A stretch of 21,018 nt of DNA. Source: Pusillimonas sp035515275. Lineage in GTDB: Bacteria > Pseudomonadota > Gammaproteobacteria > Burkholderiales > Burkholderiaceae_B. Made by a program: the position numbers and the translations under genes. Below, in pieces: positions 1 through 9,759 of this stretch. Location: assembly GCF_035515275.1 (NCBI RefSeq), contig NZ_DATJBQ010000026.1, positions 1 to 21,018 on the forward strand, read 5' to 3'. The notes beneath the pieces are model-generated. The model was given only the letters and a program-made list of their open reading frames with translations, did not search any database and had not been told where the DNA came from. Position 1 is the first letter of the stretch; the number at the start of each line of letters is the position of its first letter.

Positions 1-231
1 CTCGACGGCGATTTATTAGCGGTAAAAAAAGCCTCTGAAGCCCGAAACGGCCAAATCGTGGTTGCACGCCTTGGCGACGAAGTCACCGTCAAGCGCCTGA
101 TGCGGTCAGGTTCAGGTATTCAGCTTTTACCCGAAAACCCCGAGTTTTCCCCCATTATCGTCACCCCCCAAGACGAATTCTCGCTCGAAGGCATCGCCGT
201 GGGGCTTATTCGCAATACCCCCTTGCACTGA
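1..231 (+). CDS. lexA: LexA repressor, C-terminal part (5' end outside window)
   Basis: The open frame enters at base 1 and ends at TGA 229-231, giving 76 residues. They match the end of the S24 self-cleaving domain of LexA: an LDGDLLAV strand, then RNGQIVVARLGDEVTVKRL, then LLPENPEF and a final EGIAVGLIRN strand. The lysine at 91-93 in VTVKRL corresponds to the catalytic Lys of the LexA Ser-Lys dyad; the serine and the DNA-binding winged helix lie upstream of the window. LexA represses SOS genes and cleaves itself when stimulated by RecA filaments. UmuD-like proteins share this fold, but the closeness of VARxxDEVTVKRL and LLPEN to LexA makes lexA the much better call. It converges on lon, with a shared terminator in the gap. 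Confidence 0.93.
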   Translation, partial: LDGDLLAVKKASEARNGQIVVARLGDEVTVKRLMRSGSGIQLLPENPEFSPIIVTPQDEFSLEGIAVGLIRNTPLH

Positions 232-248
232 AGCCGGGCACGCCCAAT

Positions 249-290
249 AAAAAACCCCGAATCACCCTGGCTATTGGTGATTCGGGGTTG
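249..290 (-). terminator. Rho-independent terminator of lon, between convergent lexA and lon
   Basis: A perfect 12-bp stem (255-266 with 276-287, arm CCCCGAATCACC) encloses a 9-nt loop. On the - strand it is followed by a run of six T, then ATT (from the A-rich 247-254), 19 bp after the lon stop. On the + strand only TT follows, so it should serve lon best; it lies 24 bp past the lexA stop and may also help end lexA transcripts. Confidence 0.88.
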
Positions 291-308
291 CTGTACAGCT
301 AAAAGGGC

Positions 309-2780
<2,472 letters not shown>

Positions 2781-2841
2781 AGTAATTTCCTTTAAAAGCT
2801 CTGCTTTAGAAACAAAAAGAGGAGCTTGTGTGCCGCTTGTG

Positions 2842-2889
2842 TAGTTGCTGCACGCTCAAGTTCGGTGCCGAAGTTGAGTGTGCGAACTA
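2842..2889 (-). other. Long imperfect hairpin in the lon leader
   Basis: The arms 2850-2865 and 2868-2883 pair over 16 positions with two mismatches around a TG centre. Outside them TAGTT (2842-2846) pairs with AACTA (2885-2889) across a small internal loop. In the lon transcript this would fold into a hairpin about 60 nt upstream of the start codon. The pairing is seen in the sequence; a role (mRNA stability, a temperature-responsive leader, or a protein-binding site on DNA) is inference. The ribosome binding site itself is not inside the helix. Confidence 0.5.
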
Positions 2890-2920
2890 AACAAGCAACG
2901 CACTCGCCCCCTTTTTGAGT

Positions 2921-2942
2921 ACTACATGTGAGTGTATGTAGT
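2921..2942. repeat. Inverted repeat ACTACAT-N8-ATGTAGT, operator-like
   Basis: Two perfect 7-bp arms (2921-2927 and 2936-2942) lie 8 bp apart and overlap the putative -10 region of the lon promoter. The 15-bp centre-to-centre spacing and position are typical of a dimeric repressor site, but I cannot name a regulator and a chance palindrome is possible. Confidence 0.45.
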
Positions 2943-2963
2943 GACGATAGCGGAAATTTCAAG
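2935..2963 (-). promoter_or_regulatory. Candidate sigma-32 (heat-shock) promoter of lon
   Basis: Reading the - strand, CTTGAAA (2957-2963) is an exact match to the sigma-32 -35 consensus. Fifteen bases later comes CTACATAC, a partial match to the CCCCATnT -10 element. The same bases can be read as a weak sigma-70 promoter (TTGAAA, 16 bp, TACATA). lon is a classical sigma-32 target in E. coli and this is the only strong -35 in the clpX-lon gap. Initiation here would leave a leader of roughly 150 nt containing the hairpin at 2842-2889. Confidence 0.5.
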
Positions 2964-3013
2964 TCGTCGCAGCGATAAACCCACAAACCACAAGGGAATC
3001 AGTAGCCAATGGT

Positions 3014-4321
3014 TCAGGCAGCACCCTTAAGCTTGGCAACAGCAGGCTTATCGACCATTTCGTCGGCCGAATCGGCTTCGTCTGCATAGATGAGCAAAGG
3101 CGCGCCAGTACCATGCACGGCGTTTTCGTCGAGCACTACCCTTTTGACGTTTTCGAGCGACGGAAGTTCGTACATGGTGCCCAGCAACGCCTGCTCGACA
3201 ATAGAACGCAGCCCCCGCGCTCCGGTCCGCCGTTTGATGGCCTTTTGGGCAATGGCGCTAAGCGCTTGCGGCCGGATCTCGAGCTCGACGTCTTCCATCT
3301 CGAACAGCTTTTGAAACTGCTTGATCAGCGAATTCTTGGGCTCGGTAAGAATTCGAACCAGGGTGGGCTCGTCGAGCTCTTGCAGCGTTGCCACAACGGG
3401 CAAGCGGCCGACAAGCTCGGGAATAAGACCGAACTTGATCAGGTCTTCGGGCTCGACTTCGGAGAAAAGCTCGCCGACGCCGCGCTCGGTCTTGGCGCGC
3501 ACCGAGGCGGAAAAACCGATGCCGGATTTTTCGGTACGGTCGCGGATGACTTTTTCGAGGCCGTCGAACGCGCCCCCCACAATAAACAGAATATTGGTGG
3601 TGTCGACCTGGACGAAATCCTGGTTGGGATGCTTGCGTCCGCCTTGGGGCGGCACCGATGCCACCGTGCCTTCGATAAGCTTGAGCAACGCCTGCTGCAC
3701 GCCTTCACCGGAGACGTCGCGGGTTATCGAGGGGTTGTCTGATTTGCGCGAGATCTTATCGATCTCGTCAATGTAGATGATGGCGCGCTGGGCCTTTTCA
3801 ACATCGTAGTTGCAGTTTTGAAGCAGCTTTTGAACGATGTTTTCGACATCTTCGCCTACATAGCCGGCTTCGGTAAGCGTTGTGGCATCAGCCATGACAA
3901 AAGGCACATCAAGCATGCGCGCCAGTGTCTGGGCAAGCAGCGTCTTTCCTGATCCGGTAGGTCCGATCAGCAAGATATTGCTTTTTGAAAGCTCGACGTC
4001 GTCGCCCTTGACCTCGCCATAGCGGATGCGCTTGTAGTGGTTGTAAACCGCCACTGCAAGATTGCGCTTGGGAACGTCTTGTCCGATAACGTAGCCGTCT
4101 AGGAACGTTTTGATCTCGCGCGGCGTGGGTAGCTCGTTGCGAATGGCATCGCGCGCGGCATCCTGGGTTTCTTCCAGGATGATATCGGTGCAAAGATCGA
4201 TACACTCGTCGCAGATGAACACCATGGGTCCGGCGATCAGCTTGCGAACCTCATGCTGACTTTTATTGCAAAACGAACAATGCAACACTTTTTCGTCTGC
4301 CGATCCTTTTTTCTCGGGCAT
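3014..4321 (-). CDS. clpX: ClpX, ATPase and substrate-recognition subunit of ClpXP
   Basis: ClpX is a hexameric AAA+ unfoldase that recognises substrates (including SsrA-tagged ones) and feeds them into ClpP. With the ATG at 4321 the protein has 435 residues. The zinc-binding cysteines fall at 15, 18, 37 and 40, the same numbers as in E. coli ClpX, and AGGAA lies 11 bases upstream. A GTG at 4342 would add seven residues but has no Shine-Dalgarno. Other landmarks: Walker A GPTGSGKT 120-127, pore loop GYVG 153-156, Walker B IIYIDEID with DE at 185-186, the IGF loop that docks on ClpP (GIGFSASV), and sensor-2 GARGLR. It lies 92 bp downstream of clpP, with two hairpins in the gap, and is followed by lon. 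Confidence 0.96.
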   Translation of the reverse strand: MPEKKGSADEKVLHCSFCNKSQHEVRKLIAGPMVFICDECIDLCTDIILEETQDAARDAIRNELPTPREIKTFLDGYVIGQDVPKRNLAVAVYNHYKRIRYGEVKGDDVELSKSNILLIGPTGSGKTLLAQTLARMLDVPFVMADATTLTEAGYVGEDVENIVQKLLQNCNYDVEKAQRAIIYIDEIDKISRKSDNPSITRDVSGEGVQQALLKLIEGTVASVPPQGGRKHPNQDFVQVDTTNILFIVGGAFDGLEKVIRDRTEKSGIGFSASVRAKTERGVGELFSEVEPEDLIKFGLIPELVGRLPVVATLQELDEPTLVRILTEPKNSLIKQFQKLFEMEDVELEIRPQALSAIAQKAIKRRTGARGLRSIVEQALLGTMYELPSLENVKRVVLDENAVHGTGAPLLIYADEADSADEMVDKPAVAKLKGAA

Positions 4322-4346
4322 AAAACTATCAGTTCCTATCACGGCG

Positions 4347-4404
4347 CGGCTCGCCGAAGCCGTCCGTCAGTAATAATCGGCAGTTGCCGCAACGGCCCTG
4401 CCGA
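4347..4404 (-). other. Two stem-loops in the clpP-clpX gap (possible attenuator)
   Basis: On the - strand, TCGGCA/TGCCGA (4377-4404) encloses an inner GCCG/CGGC stem and is followed by TTATTACTG. A second stem CGGCT/AGCCG (4347-4362) follows before the clpX ribosome binding site. The first resembles a weak terminator or processing hairpin that could set the clpP:clpX ratio. The pairing is seen; the function is inference, and the T-tract is too interrupted to call it a true terminator. Confidence 0.4.
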
Positions 4405-4413
4405 CCGGCTGGC

Positions 4414-5076
4414 CTACGCCTCGGCGGAATCGGAGCGAGAGACCAGAACTTTATCCACCAACCCATACGATACTGCATCTTCAGCCGACATGAAATTATC
4501 ACGCTCGGTATCTTCGGCAATGCGTTCGACCGGTTGACCGGTGTTGGCTGCCAGTATCGTATTAAGGCGTTCGCGCAAACTGAGTATTTCGCGTGCCTGG
4601 ATCTGGATGTCGGAAGCCTGACCCTGTGCACCGCCTGATGGTTGGTGGATCATGATACGCGAATTGGGCAGTGTGTAGCGCTTGCCTTTTGCGCCGGCGG
4701 CTAGCAAAAACGCACCCATGCTGGCCGCCAGCCCAGTGCACAACGTGGATACGTCGGGCTTGACGAATTGCATGGTGTCGTAAATGGCCATGCCGGCGTA
4801 CACCGACCCGCCTGGCGAGTTGATATACAGCGAAATATCTTTGTCGGGGTTTTCGGACTCGAGAAACAACAACTGGGCAACCACCAAGTTGGCGGATTGG
4901 TCGTTGACCGGACCTACAAAGAAAATGACCCGCTCGCGCAACAAGCGCGAGTAGATGTCGTAAGAGCGCTCGCCGCGACCCGATTGCTCGACGACGATAG
5001 GCACGTAACCCAACCCGGTCGGCACGACAGAATCGCCGCCGTACATCGACGCGTAGAAATCAGTGAATCGCCGCAT
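4414..5076 (-). CDS. clpP: ClpP, proteolytic subunit of Clp protease
   Basis: ClpP forms the 14-subunit serine protease chamber served by ClpX or ClpA. The 220 residues carry the whole family core. The catalytic triad is intact: Ser119 (GLAASMGAF), His144 (MIHQPSGG) and Asp193 (ERDNFMSAED), with exactly the spacing of S97/H122/D171 in mature E. coli ClpP. The first ~18 residues before PTGLGYVPIVVEQ are likely a removable propeptide, as in E. coli. The start ATG directly follows the tig stop (TAAATG), and a GGGGA lies at the end of tig, so translation is probably coupled to tig. The acidic tail SDSAEA is slightly longer than in E. coli. Confidence 0.97.
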   Translation of the reverse strand: MRRFTDFYASMYGGDSVVPTGLGYVPIVVEQSGRGERSYDIYSRLLRERVIFFVGPVNDQSANLVVAQLLFLESENPDKDISLYINSPGGSVYAGMAIYDTMQFVKPDVSTLCTGLAASMGAFLLAAGAKGKRYTLPNSRIMIHQPSGGAQGQASDIQIQAREILSLRERLNTILAANTGQPVERIAEDTERDNFMSAEDAVSYGLVDKVLVSRSDSAEA

Positions 5077-6390
5077 TTATGCTGTCCCCATGAGTTCATC
5101 GAAAGCGACGTTTTCGTCGGTGACCTGCGCCTTGGAAAGCACATGCTCGACCACATTGTCTTCGAGCACCAGGGCCTCGATCTCGGCGCGACGCTCGCGA
5201 TCGGAAAGATAATAGGCCACGACTTGCGCCGGCTGCTCGTAGTTTTGTGCGAGTTCTTCGATGCGGGCACGCACTTGCTCGGGCTTGGCACGAAGGTCGG
5301 CGCTGTCGACCAGCTCGGCAACCAGCAGACCCAGACGCACACGACGCTCGGATTCAGCCGAAAAGGTTTCGGGTGGAATGGGCAGGGAATCGGCATTGGG
5401 CACACCGCGCTGCTTGAGCTCTTCGCGGGCGGCCGCGACACGGTTTTGTGTGTCGTTGTCGACCAGGGCCTTGGGCACGTCGAACGAACATGCGGCAACC
5501 AGGGCGTCCATGACGCTACCCTTGGTGCGCGCCTGCGAACGGGCCTTGACCTCGCGCTCGATGTTGGCGCGCACGTCGGCCAGCAGTTTCTCGACATCGC
5601 CTTCGGGCTGGCCCAGCGCCTTGGCAAACTCGGTATCGACTTCGGGCAGAATGGGTTCGGCAACCTGGGTTACGGTGATCTTGAACTCGGCTGTTTTGCC
5701 AGCGACTTCTTGGCCGCCGTAGTCTGCGGGGAAGCTGAGCGGGAACGTATTGGTGTCGCCTGCCTTCAGGCCGCGAACGGCGGTTTCGAACTCGGGCAGC
5801 ATGCGGCCCTGGCCCAGCACGAAGGGGAAGTTTTCGGCCGAGCCGCCTTCGAACGGAACGCCGTCGATGGTGCCCGCAAAGTCAAGCGTGACACGATCGT
5901 CGTCTTGAGCGGCACGATCGTCGCGGGGTTCGTAAGAGGCGCGCTGCTTACGCAAGATATCGATCGTGCGCTGAATTTCAGCATCGCCTACCTCGACCTT
6001 GGCGCGGGTAACTTGCAGGGCTGCCAAATCGGGTACGGCAACCTCGGGATAGACCTCGAAGGTGGCCGAAAAAGCCATTTGACCCTCTTCGACGCCTTCG
6101 GTCTTAGGCTCAAGGTTGGGCACGCCCGCGATGCGCAGCTTGGCATCGGCAATGGCCTGATCAAGCACACGGCCAACCTCGGCGTTGATGACGTCGTAGC
6201 GAATGCCTGGGCCGTGGCTGCGCTCGATCATGGATAAAGGCGCCTTGCCCGGACGAAAGCCCTGAACTTTTGCTGTGCGCGCAACACGCTTGAGCTGCGA
6301 CTGGACTTCTTTTTCGACATCGGCAACAGAAACGACGAGATCGATACGACGCTCCAGGCCAGACAGAGTTTCAACCACGGGCTGCTGCAT
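5077..6390 (-). CDS. tig: Trigger factor, ribosome-associated chaperone and peptidyl-prolyl isomerase
   Basis: Trigger factor docks at the peptide exit tunnel of the ribosome and shelters nascent chains. The 437 residues (E. coli 432) begin with the ribosome-binding domain, whose signature loop is GFRPGKAP at 44-51. Next comes the FKBP-type isomerase domain (roughly 165-250, with RVTLDFAGTIDGVPFEGGSAENFPF and the FPADYGG segment), then the helical C-terminal arms ending with DENVAFDELMGTA. The ATG at 6390 has AGG about seven bases upstream. It is the first gene of tig-clpP(-clpX) and shares an upstream region with the divergent acyltransferase gene. No unusual residues were noticed. Confidence 0.97.
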   Translation of the reverse strand: MQQPVVETLSGLERRIDLVVSVADVEKEVQSQLKRVARTAKVQGFRPGKAPLSMIERSHGPGIRYDVINAEVGRVLDQAIADAKLRIAGVPNLEPKTEGVEEGQMAFSATFEVYPEVAVPDLAALQVTRAKVEVGDAEIQRTIDILRKQRASYEPRDDRAAQDDDRVTLDFAGTIDGVPFEGGSAENFPFVLGQGRMLPEFETAVRGLKAGDTNTFPLSFPADYGGQEVAGKTAEFKITVTQVAEPILPEVDTEFAKALGQPEGDVEKLLADVRANIEREVKARSQARTKGSVMDALVAACSFDVPKALVDNDTQNRVAAAREELKQRGVPNADSLPIPPETFSAESERRVRLGLLVAELVDSADLRAKPEQVRARIEELAQNYEQPAQVVAYYLSDRERRAEIEALVLEDNVVEHVLSKAQVTDENVAFDELMGTA

Positions 6391-6432
6391 TGGGTACCTA
6401 TATATGTTGGTAAATGGATAGATGAACAGGAT

Positions 6433-6438
6433 ATTTTA
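6433..6438 (-). promoter_or_regulatory. Candidate -10 element (TAAAAT) of the tig promoter
   Basis: On the - strand TAAAAT lies 42 bp before the tig ATG, a reasonable leader length. The expected -35 position has only poor matches (TTCGGC at 15 bp or ATTCGG at 16 bp), so the call rests on the -10 alone. Confidence 0.3.
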
Positions 6439-6569
6439 CCGGAAAGTCGGCAGGCCGAATTACGCGGCGTTGGATGCCCCATTGTAAGCACGCTGAAACG
6501 GGCTATATATGCTTGTGCCCGGCGCCTGGTTATGCGTGTTACTCTGCTTCATTACAGGCTGCGCTTTTT

Positions 6570-7499
6570 ATGTTGCGCAGTTCCCGCCTTCTGTTTCACT
6601 CATCTTTTCTTGCGGTTCTCTTGAACACCCATATCCAAAGCATCCTGACAGCGAGCGTACTGCGCGTGTTGTCCATCCTTCCGTACTCCGTCGTCGCCCG
6701 AATGGGCGAAAGCCTTGGCTCGTTGCTGTACAGAATCCCCGGCAATCGCCGACATATCGTGCATACCAATCTGCAACTGTGCTTTCCCGAAAAAAGCGAA
6801 GTCCAGCGGCAACAACTGGGCAAGCAGGTTTTTCAGCACGTCATACGCAGCTATCTTGAGCGGGGCATTCAATGGTATGGCAGCGCAAAGCGTCTGGCCT
6901 CATTGACCGATCTCCAAAGCGCCTTCACGTTGCAAGACCGATACGACCAGCCGACCATTTTTCTGGGCTTCCACTTCGCGGCCATTGAGGCGGTATGTAT
7001 GTATTACTCGACCCTGCATCCGGTGGCGTCAATCTACACGCCCATGTCGGATCAAAGCACCGATAGCTTGGCCCTGAAACAGCGAGCCCGGTTCGGAACG
7101 GAAATGGTGCCGCGACACGCCAGCGCACGAAGCACGCTACGAATTTTACGTTCGGGCAAGCCCATTATGCTGGCCGCTGACATGGACTTCGGCCTGCGCG
7201 ATTCGGTCTTTGCCCCATTTTTTGGCGTGCAGGCTTGCACTTTGACGGCGGTATCCCGCCTGGCCAAATTAAGCGGGGCCAGGGTCGTGCCTTTTGTTGC
7301 TGAGGTAAAAGAGGGCCACAAAGGATACACACTGCGCATCTTCGAGCCCTTGATGAATTTTCCGTCAGGCGATGTAGTTGCCGACGCCCAGAAAATGAAT
7401 AGTTTTCTGGAAAGCCAAATTAGGCGAATGCCGGACCAATACTATTGGGTGCACCGGCGCTTCAAGCGTCGCCCGCAAGGCGAAGCGTCAGTTTACTAG
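6570..7499 (+). CDS. Lipid A biosynthesis (lauroyl-type) acyltransferase, LpxL/HtrB family
   Basis: This is an inner-membrane acyltransferase of the LpxL/LpxM family, which transfers a secondary acyl chain from acyl-ACP to the lipid A precursor. Support: an N-terminal hydrophobic stretch with ILPYSVVARMGESLG, the family segment VHTNLQLCFPEKSE, the catalytic HX4E motif at His135-Glu140 (HFAAIE), a DMDFG/SVFAPFFGV region, and the ending YWVHRRFKRRPQGEASVY, nearly that of E. coli LpxL. From the ATG at 6570 it has 309 residues, against 306 for E. coli LpxL. The frame is open back to an ATG at 6474, but those 32 extra residues are Cys-rich, not membrane-like, and crowd the tig promoter, so I prefer 6570 (AGG 11-12 bases upstream). 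The acyl chain and position used cannot be told from sequence. It ends 32 bp from the tRNA-Leu gene, which faces it. Confidence 0.88.
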   Translation: MLRSSRLLFHSSFLAVLLNTHIQSILTASVLRVLSILPYSVVARMGESLGSLLYRIPGNRRHIVHTNLQLCFPEKSEVQRQQLGKQVFQHVIRSYLERGIQWYGSAKRLASLTDLQSAFTLQDRYDQPTIFLGFHFAAIEAVCMYYSTLHPVASIYTPMSDQSTDSLALKQRARFGTEMVPRHASARSTLRILRSGKPIMLAADMDFGLRDSVFAPFFGVQACTLTAVSRLAKLSGARVVPFVAEVKEGHKGYTLRIFEPLMNFPSGDVVADAQKMNSFLESQIRRMPDQYYWVHRRFKRRPQGEASVY

Positions 7500-7531
7500 G
7501 GGCCGTAGCTCATTGCCCTTCAATACCCTAA

Positions 7532-7616
7532 TGGTGCGAACGGAGAGACTCGAACTCTCACACCTCTCGGCGCCAGAACCTAAATCTGGTGCGTCTACCA
7601 ATTCCGCCACGTTCGC
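7532..7616 (-). tRNA. tRNA-Leu, anticodon UAG (reads CUN)
   Basis: Reading the - strand, GCGAACG at the 5' end (7610-7616) pairs with CGTTCGC near the 3' end, followed by A and an encoded CCA (7532-7534). The anticodon stem CCAGA/TCTGG holds a loop TTTAGGT with anticodon TAG. The T arm contains GTTCGAGTC with GAGAG/CTCTC pairing. A class II variable arm (GCCGAGAGGTGT) is present, as expected for leucine tRNA. Total length is 85 nt including CCA. Confidence 0.97.
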
Positions 7617-7654
7617 TATTTGGGTAACAAAGCAAAAATCCAAGCAAGCCTAAA

Positions 7655-7683
7655 ATTCTAGCAAGTATTCTTTGCTTGAGCAA
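7655..7683 (-). promoter_or_regulatory. Promoter of tRNA-Leu
   Basis: On the - strand TTGCTC (7678-7683), 17 bp, then TAGAAT (7655-7660) gives a sigma-70-like promoter. Predicted initiation is about 30 nt before the tRNA 5' end. The -35 half is weak; the -10 matches five of six. It abuts the -35 of the divergent dapD promoter. Confidence 0.5.
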
Positions 7684-7699
7684 TCGGGTCAGTTAAAAT
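7672..7699 (+). promoter_or_regulatory. Promoter of the dapD-dapE-prmB-yheS genes
   Basis: TTGCTT (7672-7677), 16 bp, TAAAAT (7694-7699). The -10 matches five of six. Transcription would begin near 7706, leaving a leader of about 80 nt before the dapD ATG. The two -35 elements of this and the tRNA-Leu promoter form the near-palindrome TTGCT-TG-AGCAA. A TTGACA at 7713-7718 has no suitable -10 downstream. Confidence 0.45.
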
Positions 7700-7786
7700 C
7701 TCACTGACTTGTTTGACAAGCTGCTCGCTCATGTACCCGCCTGATTCTTGTTCTTGCAGTCACATCTAACCAACTACTGCCAAAGC

Positions 7787-8608
7787 ATGACTAAAGAACT
7801 CCAAACAATTGTCGATCTAGCCTGGGAGGATCGCAACTCGATCGACAGCGACAACGCGCCACCACAGCTACGCGAGGCCATTTCGCAAGTACTGCATGCG
7901 CTCGATGAAGGACGTTTGCGCGTCGCCCAGAAGATCGATGGGGTATGGATCACGCACCAGTGGATAAAAAAGGCGGTGTTGCTTTCGTTTCGGCTGCAAA
8001 ACAACGAGATAGGCGGACAGCCCCCCTTGCAGTACTACGACAAAGTGCCGTTGAAGTATGCACAGTACAGTGCTCAAGACTTTATTCGAGACGGTGTTCG
8101 CGTAGTGCCCCCCGCTGCAGTGCGCCGCGGTGCCTACATTGGCAACAACGTAGTATTAATGCCCTCGTACGTCAATATCGGCGCCTATGTCGGCGACGGC
8201 ACAATGGTCGACACCTGGTCCACCGTAGGTTCTTGCGCACAGATAGGCAGCAACGTGCATTTGTCGGGGGGTGTGGGCATAGGAGGCGTACTCGAGCCCT
8301 TGCAGGCCAACCCCACCATCATTGAAGACAACTGCTTTATTGGTGCGCGGTCCGAGATTGTCGAGGGGGTTATTGTCGAAGAAAACTCGGTGCTGGCGAT
8401 GGGAGTCTACTTGTCGCAAAGCACCAGGATATATGACCGCGCCACTGGCAAGGTCAGTTACGGACGCGTTCCGAGCGGCTCGGTGGTCGTGCCTGGCTCG
8501 TTGCCGGCAGCCGACGGCTCGCACAGCCTGGCCTGCGCGGTCATTGTCAAACGGGTCGACGCCCAGACGCGCTCCAAAACCAGCATCAACGAACTGCTGA
8601 GAGCCTGA
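7787..8608 (+). CDS. dapD: 2,3,4,5-tetrahydropyridine-2,6-dicarboxylate N-succinyltransferase
   Basis: DapD transfers succinyl from succinyl-CoA to tetrahydrodipicolinate, committing the succinylase branch of diaminopimelate/lysine synthesis. With the ATG at 7787 the protein has 273 residues (E. coli 274) and starts MTKELQTIVDLAWEDR. The middle and C-terminal half show hexapeptide-repeat spacing of a left-handed beta helix (GAYIGNNVVLMPSYVNIGAYVGDGTMVDTWSTVGSCAQIGSNVHLSGGVGIGG), then the family stretch IIEDNCFIGARSEIVEGVIVEE. An in-frame TTG at 7748 would add 13 residues but has no support. No clear Shine-Dalgarno precedes the ATG (only CAAAG). The stop overlaps the dapE start by one base (TGATG), so the two are translationally coupled and act in one pathway. 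Confidence 0.96.
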   Translation: MTKELQTIVDLAWEDRNSIDSDNAPPQLREAISQVLHALDEGRLRVAQKIDGVWITHQWIKKAVLLSFRLQNNEIGGQPPLQYYDKVPLKYAQYSAQDFIRDGVRVVPPAAVRRGAYIGNNVVLMPSYVNIGAYVGDGTMVDTWSTVGSCAQIGSNVHLSGGVGIGGVLEPLQANPTIIEDNCFIGARSEIVEGVIVEENSVLAMGVYLSQSTRIYDRATGKVSYGRVPSGSVVVPGSLPAADGSHSLACAVIVKRVDAQTRSKTSINELLRA

Positions 8609-9759
8609 TGCCTGAGTCTTCTGTACGCGGTCTGGCAACGGCGCTGATCAGCCGGGCTTCGGTCACGCCCGACGATTGCGGCTGCCAGCATTTGCTGGCA
8701 CAGCAGCTTTCGCCCAGCGGGTTTAAAGCCGAACACCTGCCCTTTGGTGAAGTATCCAATTTGTGGCTAAGACGCGGCACAAGCGCACCGCTGCTGGTGT
8801 TTGCCGGCCACACCGACGTCGTGCCCACCGGCCCGCTGGAAAAATGGCACAGCGAGCCTTTTACCCCGTCTGAACGCGACGGCAAGCTGTATGGACGCGG
8901 CGCGGCCGACATGAAAAGCTCGATTGCCGCTTTTGCCGTAGCAGCCCGAGAGTTTGTGGCCGCCCACCCCGATCACAAAGGCTCAATCGCTTTGCTGATC
9001 ACTTCGGACGAAGAAGGCCCCTCGATCGACGGTACCCAGAAGGTGTGCCACGTACTGCAGGCGCGCAACGAACTGCCCGACTATTGTATTGTCGGCGAGC
9101 CTACCTCGGTATCGACCTTGGGTGATACGGTCAAGAACGGGCGGCGTGGTTCGCTTTCGGGCCGTCTTACGGTAAAGGGACGCCAGGGGCATGTGGCCTA
9201 CCCCCACCTGGCACGCAATGCCATTCATTTGCTTGCTCCGGCCCTGACTGAACTGGTCGGCTTGCGCTGGGACCAGGGCAATCAGCATTTCCCCCCCACC
9301 ACCTTTCAAATTTCCAATTTGCGTGCCGGAACCGGTGCCACCAACGTGGTGCCAGGCGAGGCGATAATAGACTTCAACTTCCGTTTCTCGACCGACAGCA
9401 CACCGGCTTCGTTAAAGCAAACCGTGCAGGCCGTGCTCGATGCTCATGGCTTCGAGTACGATCTAGAGTGGACGTTGGGCGGCGAGCCCTTTCTGACCGC
9501 CGAGGGTGAGCTTAGCCGCGCGATCGGCCGGGCCATACTCGACGAAACCGGTGTTACGACCCAGTTGTCGACCACCGGTGGTACTTCAGACGGTCGCTTC
9601 ATTGCCAGAATCTGCCCCCAGGTGATCGAGTTCGGCCCCATCAACGCCAGCATTCATCAAACGAATGAACATATCAACATCGACGATCTTGAACCCTTGA
9701 AGAACATCTACCGCCGTACACTTGAAAACCTGCTGTTGGACGACGGAGACGCTGCATGA
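8608..9759 (+). CDS. dapE: Succinyl-diaminopimelate desuccinylase
   Basis: DapE is a dinuclear zinc hydrolase (M20 family) that removes succinate from N-succinyl-LL-diaminopimelate, making LL-DAP for lysine and peptidoglycan. The 383 residues contain the metal and catalytic set: His68 and Asp70 (AGHTDVVPTG), Asp101 (GRGAADMKSS), Glu135-Glu136 (TSDEEGPS), Glu164 (VGEPT), and the C-terminal histidine in NASIHQTNE. This spacing matches E. coli DapE (H66, D100, E134/E135, E163). The dimerisation domain carries GRRGSLSGRLTVKGRQGHVAYPHLARNAIH. It overlaps dapD by one base and prmB by four (ATGA), so it belongs to the same transcript. Confidence 0.96.
   Translation: MPESSVRGLATALISRASVTPDDCGCQHLLAQQLSPSGFKAEHLPFGEVSNLWLRRGTSAPLLVFAGHTDVVPTGPLEKWHSEPFTPSERDGKLYGRGAADMKSSIAAFAVAAREFVAAHPDHKGSIALLITSDEEGPSIDGTQKVCHVLQARNELPDYCIVGEPTSVSTLGDTVKNGRRGSLSGRLTVKGRQGHVAYPHLARNAIHLLAPALTELVGLRWDQGNQHFPPTTFQISNLRAGTGATNVVPGEAIIDFNFRFSTDSTPASLKQTVQAVLDAHGFEYDLEWTLGGEPFLTAEGELSRAIGRAILDETGVTTQLSTTGGTSDGRFIARICPQVIEFGPINASIHQTNEHINIDDLEPLKNIYRRTLENLLLDDGDAA

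Noticed and set aside
4768..6237. A 489-codon open frame on the + strand, opposite tig and clpP
   Set aside because: It is a mirror of two unmistakable genes in high-GC DNA. Its translation is low-complexity (rich in Gly, His, Leu, Asp), matches no family I know, and its length is explained by codon bias of the opposite strand.
7497..7531. Possible terminator between the acyltransferase gene and tRNA-Leu (AGGGGC with GCCCTT, or TAGGG with CCCTA)
   Set aside because: The stems are only 5-6 bp, one with a wobble pair, loops are long and no T-run follows on either strand.
7713..7718. Consensus -35 TTGACA upstream of dapD
   Set aside because: No -10-like hexamer at 15-19 bp (the region reads GTACCCGCC), so the TTGCTT/TAAAAT pair is preferred.
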